Source of the DNA: Saprospiraceae bacterium
Lineage (GTDB): Bacteria; Bacteroidota; Bacteroidia; Chitinophagales; Saprospiraceae
NCBI GenBank assembly: GCA_016717655.1
Contig: JADKFC010000020.1
Location: forward strand, 1 to 52,514
Direction of reading: 5' to 3'
Length of the DNA: 52,514 nt
Part shown: positions 45,733-52,514 of the stretch, piece after piece
Numbering within the stretch: position 1 is the stretch's first letter
How the letters are laid out: the number at the start of each line of letters is the position of its first letter
Translations under genes and position numbers: made by a program
Notes under the pieces: model-generated
The model's database searches: none
The model's input: the letters and a program-made list of their open reading frames with translations, nothing else
Told to the model about the DNA's origin: nothing

Positions 45733-46056
45733 ATGGAGTCAAAATTGAAACTTACATCATTTGGCGAGGTGCTAAGAAATCTCAGAGAAACCTCGGAATT
45801 GACCTTGAGGGAGGTTGCTGCAATTGTTGAAATCGATCCATCGTTACTGGCAAAAATTGAGCGTAATCAGAGGCAGCCATCAAAAAACTTAATTACAAAT
45901 ATTGCCAATTTCTTCAAGATTGATGAAAAGGAATTGCACCTTACCATCTTAAGCGATCAAATCGCTTATAAAATTATCGATGAAGATGCAGATATTGATA
46001 TTCTTAAGGTAGCTGAAGAAAAAGTAGCTTATATTAAAAACCAACGCAATGAATAA
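45733..46056 (+). CDS. XRE-family controller of the R-M operon
   Basis: A helix-turn-helix of the Xre/C-protein type covers residues 8-65 (EVLRNLRETSELTLREVAAIV ... SLLAKIERNQRQPS ... ANFFKI, in pieces). At 107 aa it is longer than typical C proteins, with an acidic C-terminal tail. Its gene overlaps the methyltransferase start by eight bases and is preceded by two identical palindromes, so it probably represses or times its own operon. The target sites are inferred from position and identity. Confidence 0.88.
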   Translation: MESKLKLTSFGEVLRNLRETSELTLREVAAIVEIDPSLLAKIERNQRQPSKNLITNIANFFKIDEKELHLTILSDQIAYKIIDEDADIDILKVAEEKVAYIKNQRNE

Positions 46057-47642
46057 AATAAAACAATTAGAGCCCCTAATTGATGAAATGCCCAGCGTTT
46101 ATGCAGATAAAGTGGGAGTTGAATACTCAAACCAAGTTAACTCAAACCACAAGAAAAAAAACGGTCAATTTTTCACACCCACTCAGATAGCCCGCTTAAT
46201 GGCATCGTTTAGTGACACTAAAAAACCAGAAATTAAAATTTTGGATCCAGGGTGTGGTACCTGTATTCTCACATGTGCGCTCATCGAGCATCTTATAGAA
46301 TCAGTTCAAGATTTAAAAAAAATTGAATTAACGGTTTATGAAACTGATCCCAATTTAATTTCAATCACAAGTAACGTACTTAAGTACCTTCAATCGTGGC
46401 TGCTCAATAAGAAAATTCTTTTTACTTACAATCTGCAATGCATAGATTTTGTTCTACAAAATGCATTTGTATTAAATAAAAGTAGAATTATTACGTTATT
46501 TGAAGAACCCAATATAACTCTAAATACATTTGACATAATAATTTCAAATCCTCCCTATTTCAAACTTGCCAGTGATGACAAAAGGGCAATAGCCGCAAAG
46601 AATTGGTATCAGGTCAATCAAATATATACTCCATTTTTATGGGAATTGCAGCTAAATTACTTAATGAAGATGGAGAGCTCATTTATAACCCCAAGAAGTT
46701 TTGCCTCGGGAAATTATTTTAGAGCATTTAGGAGCAATTCTTCAATACTGTCCAATTGAAAAAATTCATCTGTTTAATTCACGGAAAGAAACTTTTGATA
46801 GGGATAATGTGCTGCAATGAAATTGCTGTAATCAAAGCAAACAAAGAACAAATAGATCCCCAAAAAATGGTTTTAGTTTCTTCAAGCACAGGAATTAAAG
46901 ATATTTTCCAACCCATGACTAAATGTTTTACATCAAAAGATCTAATCGATCCAAAATCAAAAGAAAAAATATTACATCTTCCTGTCAACGACAAAGAAGA
47001 ATTCATTCTGGAATTGGTGGCAAAATGGAAAAATAAATTAGAAGATTTTAATATCAATATTTCAACCGGGCCGGTTGTGTCATTTCGAGCCCTTGAATTC
47101 ATTCAAAATAATTATGAAAATGGAACAGTATCTCTAGTTCCACTTTATTGGCTTCACAATGTCAAAAAAATGAAACTGGAATGGCCTGTTCAATTTAAAG
47201 AAAAAGGCCAATATATTAAGTTGGATAGCCAATCCAGATCCTTATTAATTGCAAATAAAAACTACATTTTTTTAAGAAGGTTCAGTACAAAAGACGACAA
47301 AAGCAGATTAATTGCTGCTCCCTATTTTTGCAATAACGCAAAATCAGATTATTTAGGGGTAGAAAACAAGTTAAATTATATTTATCGCAAGAATGGTCAC
47401 CTTGACCGGACTGAAGCAGTAGGTCTTTGTGCATTGCTTAATAGTGAGTTGTTTGATACCTATTTCCAAATCTTCAATGGTAATGTTAATGTTAGTGCTA
47501 CTGAATTGAGGGAAATGCGGTTTCCTCCCCTTACAGCTATTAAGAATATAGGAAGGAATATCATCAAACCAATGATTATTCTATGGAGAACGTCAATAAT
47601 ACAATAAATACACTTTTTGAATCGGAAGCAATAATGTTATAA
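46049..47642 (+). pseudogene. N6-adenine methyltransferase of a PstI/BsuBI-type R-M system, broken
   Basis: The enzyme would methylate adenine in the recognition site to protect host DNA. SAM motif I (ILDPGCGTCIL, about residue 70), the catalytic SNPPYFKL (about 170) and the leading GQFFTP loop are clear; the target-recognition half follows in another frame (NEIAVIKANKEQ ... YWLHNVKK ... GLCALLNSELFD). Five shifts are needed to read it: near 46636, 46686, 46727, 46812 and 47569; the last recovers the end MENVNNTINTLFESEAIML at 47642. One base separates it from the endonuclease gene. As given it encodes no full enzyme. Confidence 0.75.
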
Positions 47643-47643
47643 T

Positions 47644-48593
47644 ATGAGTAAACTAGAAGAAGCACAAGATATACTTAAATCATTGGGTCTGCCCACTGCA
47701 CAGTACAATGAGATGGCAGCTTTGACGTTCTTGGCAATATGCAACATAAAAGAGAATGATAAATGGTCAAAAGCGACCAGACAAAGTTTAGGTATTTCAA
47801 AGGCATAATGAATTTTGTTCAAGAAAATTATGGAAAATTATATGCCCCTAATACGCGTGAAACATTTAGAAGACATGTTCTCCACCAATTTGTGCAAGCC
47901 AGAATTGTAGACTATAATCCAGAAATGCCCGAACTTCCTGTAAATAGTCCCAGGGCACATTACGCTGCGACCAAAGAAGTTTTAGAAGTGGTTAGATCTT
48001 ATAAAACTAAAAATTGGAAAAAAGCTATTAAGAGTTTTAATGATTCCGTAGGTAAACTTTCTGATGTCTATATGAAGGAAAGAGCATTAAACCAAATTCC
48101 TGTAGAACTGAATAATGGCAAAAAATTGAAACTTTCTCCGGGAAAACACAACGAAGTACAGGCTGCCATTGTTGAACAATTCGCCCCCAGATTTGCCAAT
48201 GGTGGCACTTTGTTATATTTAGGGGACACTGCAAAAAAAAACCTGTTTGTTGACGACAAAAGCCTCGGAGAACTAGGCGTTCCTATTAATCAACACAGTA
48301 AATTGCCTGATGTTGTTATATTTGATTCCAAAAGAAATTGGCTTTTTCTAATAGAGGCAGTCACCTCACATGGTCCAGTTTCACCAAAAAGACTCTTGGA
48401 ACTTGAGGATTTTTTAAAAGACTGCAAAGTTGGAAAGGTATACGTTACTGCATTCCCAGATATGTCTGAATTTAAAAAACACTCCAATAATATTGCATGG
48501 GAAACAGAAGTTTGGCTAATGGATGTGCCTGACCATATGATTCATTTTAATGGTGACCGTTTTATGGGGCCTCGCCTCAATAATGTAGAATAA
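47644..48593 (+). pseudogene. BsuBI/PstI-family restriction endonuclease, frameshifted
   Basis: The gene begins MSKLEEAQDILKSLG at 47644, in operon with the methyltransferase. A missing G near 47803 ends the first frame after 54 codons; the second continues GIMNFVQENYGKLYAPNTR to the end at 48593. Hallmarks of the family are complete: LSPGKHNEVQAAIVEQFAPRF, LPDVVIF and IEAVTSHGPVSPKR (metal-binding core, in pieces), VYVTAFPD, IAWETEVW, HMIHFNGDRF. The family recognises CTGCAG (PstI). A single shift could be a sequence error, but the methyltransferase is far more damaged. Confidence 0.75.
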
Positions 48594-48639
48594 CTAATTA
48601 GAAGATTCAAATTGCACATCTAACGCCACATCCAAAGGG

Positions 48640-49265
48640 CTATATCTTAACAAACTCTCCTCTGTGCACTTTGTGCTTTTCTTCAAAAATAACTATGTAG
48701 TGGCCAGGGGGAAAGGGGCTGACATCGATAACCATCTCGCTATTACCTTCTTGCATTTGTTGATAGACAGATTTTCCTGATAGGTCGTAGATGGATAAGA
48801 GGCCTTTGGCCGGAGGTGTGATGGTAATTTGATCAGATACCGGATTGGGTGCTATTGACAAATCCACTATTTCAGGGAGCTGCCATACATTGGCAAGGGT
48901 GCGGTCACAGGGATAGGGCTCGTCTACCCGGTAGTGGGGCAGGTTGGGCACCCCGCCGCCACCAGAGCTGTAGATCAGCTTGAGACCCAGGGCTTGAAAA
49001 TTACAGGCAGCTCCTTTTTCATCAGGGGACTCTATGGTACTGAAATGACTGGAGCCCAATTTTGAAGCAATGTAGATTTTACAATTGGGGCCTAGCATGC
49101 CAAACATCAGGTCTTTATAAGGGCTGCCCTCCGAACCGGGATGATAGCTGCCTATTTTTACATAAGCCTCCTTTAGGTCAGATGCCCATAAATCAATTTG
49201 ATAGGCATTGGTGATGTCAAACACATACAAAAAGCGACTATTGGGCGAAAAACACAGGCCACCGA
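48640..49265 (-). pseudogene. Duplicated C-terminal part of the propeller/T9SS gene
   Basis: This segment matches 40634-41260 without gaps of note but with many base changes, so it is an old copy and not an assembly duplicate. It carries the last 208 residues, including the sorting domain. At 49265 it is fused head-on to the DUF2147 tail: the junction shows GAAGG in both parents, which fits illegitimate joining at microhomology. No start or signal peptide remains. Confidence 0.85.
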
Positions 49266-49267
49266 TG

Positions 49268-49463
49268 GAAGGAATTGAAATCCTCTGGGACCTCAAAAAA
49301 GTTTCTGATAAAGAATACGAGGACGGCAAGATCCTCAATCCTAAAAACGGTAAAGAATACGACTGCTTTATCTCCCTGGTTGAACCCAATAAATTAAAGG
49401 TTAGGGGCTACATGGGTGTATCCATGTTTGGCAAGACGCAGTATTGGTATAGGGTGAATTGAT
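49268..49463 (+). repeat. Direct repeat, right copy (DUF2147 tail only)
   Basis: Same 196 bp as 36355-36550, two mismatches. Here it is only the 3' end of the gene, with its stop codon, and no start. After it comes DNA unrelated to what follows the left copy. Confidence 0.9.
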
Positions 49464-49662
49464 ATTTCGATTTTTGATTTAGGAATTAGGAATTCTGAGG
49501 TTATGATATTTAATACCTTATTGATTCTCTTTTACATGGAAATTGCTTCAATGCTTCTGAATAAGGATGCTACCCACCGAATCCATCTGCTATAAAATAT
49601 ATATAAAAGGTACAGCATGGTGTTTGAATACACCAAAGCTTTCAAAATGAAAATTTAGATTT

Positions 49663-51776
49663 TTACTCCCTGATGACTGTCAATTTTTTGATCACTTTTT
49701 GTCCGCCGATCAATAATTCCAGGATATAATTTCCCTCTTCCAAATCCGACATGCTGATCTTTTCTGAAGATGGGTTTGTTATTGTTTTTATGTGCTGGCT
49801 CTGACTGTTTTAATATCTTGATTGAAGTCAATTGCTGGCCGGAGTTATTGTAAATGTTAATGTACTCGTTGGTTGGATTGGGATAAATGCTGATCCGGTT
49901 TGAAATATTCATACCGGTGGTGGAAGAAAGAACGAATTCGACACACATCGAGGTATCTGCGCAGGCATTGTTGTCTGTAAGGATTACTGCATAACTGCCA
50001 TTGGCCGTTGGAGTGAAAGACTGTGCGGTCGCCCCTGCAATGTTGGTTCCGGTGCCACAATCTATCCATTGGTATTGCAATCCTTCCATGTCCGCCTTGA
50101 GCGAATTCTGAAGATGTGTCACTCCAATATTTAATGGGATAAAACTCAGTTTCAGCATGATGACGCTGTCACAGCCGTTGACAGTGGCAAGTTTAACCTC
50201 ATATTGACCTTGCTGGCTGAATGACTGATTGCCGATAGTGAATGAATTGCCTTCACAAATGGCTTGTTCAACATTTGACTGATAAGTTGGATTCACAGTA
50301 AGGTCTAAATTAACCAAACTGTCACAACCATTTGCACTGGTCAACATCACATTATACTGTCCACTTTCTGTAAAAATTTGGCTGCCGATCACCAACTCAT
50401 CTCCGTCGCATATCGCTTGCTTAAGGTCTTGTTCTAATTCAGGAAGTACCATAAGATCAAGGAATACAGTACTATCGCATCCTGCCTGATTGGTCAACAA
50501 TATACTGAACTGGCCACTTTCAGAAAAGGAGTTTCCTCCTACGGTGATCGCCTCTGCAAAACATATGGTCTTTTCCAGATGAAGTTGTGATGAAGGCAAT
50601 ACGGTCAAAGAGAAATGTATGGTACTATCACAGCGGTTGGCTTTTTCAATGCTTATGAAATATTCTCCTGTGGTCTTAAATACCTGGCCTGCCAACAGCA
50701 CAGAATCTCCGGCACAAATGCTGGCATTCATTTCCAGGATAGAAGGTTCACATAAATTGTTTTTATAAAATCCAATAGCGGTGCCAGTACTCAACATGCG
50801 TTGAGGCGCAAAAAGATCCAGGTCACCATCTGCGTCGATGTCCACCAGGGAGTGTCCATAAATACCTTCCAATCTATTGGCCCTTGGTAAGCCAAAAGGG
50901 TCATTCAGGGCATTTGGGTAAAATGGCTTTCCATTGGGCTGAGGCACATTCTCGAGAAATGAAAATATCTCAAAAGTATCCAACTGGGTCAGGGTAAGAA
51001 TATCCATATCAAGGTCATTGTCAATATCCCCGGAAGTGGCATAGGTAGGCAAATTGGATGTGTTCAACCCATAAGGGTCGGGATACCATCCTTTGAAAAC
51101 AGGATTTGACGGACTTCCAATGTTTTTGGCATACATGTAACTGTAATACTTATCTCTTCTCCTGGTAACAGCAGATAATTCGGTTTGATAACCGCACATC
51201 AGTAAATCCAGATCCCCATCCATGTCTAAATCAGTCAAATCCGGTAAAAAAATACTAGCCCTGACAAAACTATTCAACCTCAGGCTATCGGAATCTATGA
51301 TGCTAAAAGGGGCACTACCCGATGGATCATTTCTATAATAAAGCAGTGATTTTAAATTCAACGACGAGTCAGCATCGCAACAAACCCAAAAAATCCACCA
51401 ACCCATCCTGATTCAGATCTCCGGCTGCCGGCGAAAAGTACCCCGTTGGAAATGGAAAGTCGGGCATAAAGGGTAGCCGGGAAGCAAATTCGGGCGCATC
51501 CTTTGTGCCTGTGTTCTCCTGATAATCTATAAAATACTTTACGTTGCTATAGTGCTGTTTGCCATTATTCACCACGCTATCTATACCCACATGAATGACA
51601 TCATAATCTCCATCGCCATCCATGTCATTAAAAAGTGATTTTAGCGCAGCACGTGAAGAATCCTGCATTGAATATTGAAGTCCAAATGGATCGTTACCTT
51701 CAAAATTAAACTGCTGCCCAAACAGACTTATTGTGGCTAATACTGTAAAAATAAATAAACTATAAAATCTTTTCAT
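49663..51776 (-). CDS. FG-GAP/VCBS protein with T9SS sorting domain, two frameshifts
   Basis: I choose the start at 51776 (MKRFYSLFIFTVLATISLFGQ, signal peptide). Calcium-type repeats of FG-GAP kind (DMDGDGDYDVIH, DLDMDGDLDLL, DIDNDLDMDIL, DIDADGDLDLF) are followed by four repeats of about 70 aa (ICxGDxxxxGxQxFxxSGQY...NGCDS) and a sorting domain. The frame breaks near 51385 in a T run. Near 49805 a second shift garbles the end; the correct frame reads NPSSEKISMSDLEEGNY, LELLIGGQKVIKKL and stops at 49663. The product would be secreted and surface-bound. Confidence 0.75.
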
Positions 51777-51888
51777 ATCTATCTCATATTGAATAAAAAA
51801 GTATGTAACACCGAAAAAAGTATAAAAAACCAAGCAAAGGCGTTTGACAAACTGCATGCTCACGGTGAAGCGTTATATTGAGCAAGGT

Positions 51889-52433
51889 TTACTCGAACGT
51901 CCAAATCCTTAGGGATACCCCCGAGGGCCGGGTTATTGCATGAATAATATACATTGTTAAGATAAAACCATCTTTCATCGCTGAAAACAACTCACGGCTG
52001 TAACCTGATTTTTCAAAAGAACCTTCAAGAACGAAATAATCGCCGTCAGAATTAAATTCAATTGAAATAGGTACCGTCCATCTACCATTTTCATCCGTTG
52101 TGCCAACTAAAGTGGTCATTATGTTGGTTGCAAGTAACATGAATCAGGAATACTTGGGTGAGGCAACCTTTGCCACCTTGTTACAATACAAACGATATTT
52201 ACACTTCCCACTGGTACTGGAAAAACGGATACTTCACTGGCAAGAAAACGGACACTATAATCTGAAGTAAAAGGAAAGTAAGGATCATTATCACACTCTT
52301 CATTCCAATTCCCTTGCATAGGGTTTGACGCGCATCTAGAGTACAGCCCTGAAGTACATGATGTTAATAGGAAGGCCAGGGCTATATACATAAAATTGTA
52401 ATTTCTAATTTTAAACAACCTGGCAGAAACCAT
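51889..52433 (-). CDS. Lipoprotein with Ig-like domain, frameshifted
   Basis: The N-terminal frame starts at 52433; a lipobox (AFLLTSC) follows. It ends at 52119 after SCYLQPT. The other frame continues NIMTTLVGTTDENGRWTVPISIEFNSDG to 51889, so one base shift near 52122 joins them. The GTTDENGRW segment looks like a carboxypeptidase-regulatory/Ig-like beta sandwich often found in outer-membrane lipoproteins. No function can be assigned, and no partner is evident. Confidence 0.55.
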
Positions 52434-52514
52434 TTTGTTAAATTAACCAAAACTACAACTCCCAAAATAACCATCAACAAGGATGGCAATTCAAATTCGT
52501 TAAATAACTGGATT

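Noticed and set aside
48640..49265. Assembly duplicate of 40634-41260
   Set aside because: The two copies differ at many positions across their length, so they are separate loci.

Overview
The window looks like a chromosomal contig from a Bacteroidota bacterium of the Saprospiria/Saprospiraceae type. Pointers are several proteins with C-terminal type IX secretion (T9SS) sorting domains, SprB/HYR/PKD adhesin modules, an M43 cytophagalysin-like protease, RHS/YD proteins with the Bacteroidota phrasing (DHLGNARV, YYAFGM, LYNYKELN), a GYDVA-type GHMP kinase next to a mevalonate-kinase-like gene, and a moderate to low GC content. This placement is inference; no rRNA or tRNA was seen.

Layout. 1-1.8 kb: a damaged SGNH hydrolase, a scrap of a DUF2235 gene and gene-poor DNA. 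1.85-15.6 kb (minus): one giant surface adhesin of about 4,500 residues, broken only in its HYR tandem repeats. 15.9-18.5 kb: a LytTR response regulator and a TPR histidine kinase. 18.6-25.6 kb (plus): a DUF4180 protein, a lipoprotein, a serine hydrolase, a BNR/T9SS protein, a LamG-like protein and three small proteins. 25.7-27.4 kb (minus): murQ and a GHMP kinase. 27.5-28.46 kb and 31.2-31.75 kb: intergenic DNA full of heptamer arrays and hairpin elements, around a T9SS protein and a lipoprotein gene. 31.8-34.7 kb: an M16 peptidase. 35-36.5 kb: mevalonate kinase, a tiny membrane protein and a DUF2147 protein.

36.35-49.46 kb is the accessory heart of the window. It is bounded by a 196-bp direct repeat (two mismatches) made of the 3' end of the DUF2147 gene; the left copy is the intact gene, the right copy is only its tail. 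Between the repeats, reading leftward on the minus strand, lie a PstI-type restriction-modification operon (plus strand) with a twin-operator controller, a decayed M43 protease, a T9SS beta-propeller protein, a 5'-truncated RHS gene with a candidate JAB-like toxin tip, a lipoprotein that could be its immunity partner, and a second lipoprotein lying between scraps of RHS core. The far right (49.6-52.4 kb) holds an FG-GAP/T9SS protein and a lipoprotein, both frameshifted.

The most unusual signal is a family of about 90-bp elements, each with three consecutive hairpins (four copies: two minus and one plus near 28.1-28.4 kb, one inside the RHS gene at 39.35-39.44 kb). Stem sequences differ but pair in every copy, while the linkers stay the same. 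With the AGCSGTR heptamer arrays and a separate 30-nt hairpin repeat, these make an intergenic repeat ecosystem that normal gene annotation does not explain.

Many genes carry single-base frameshifts, often at homopolymers, so some may be consensus errors of a long-read assembly. An uninterrupted 11.2-kb frame argues that the error rate is not uniformly high, and the lesions cluster in the accessory part.
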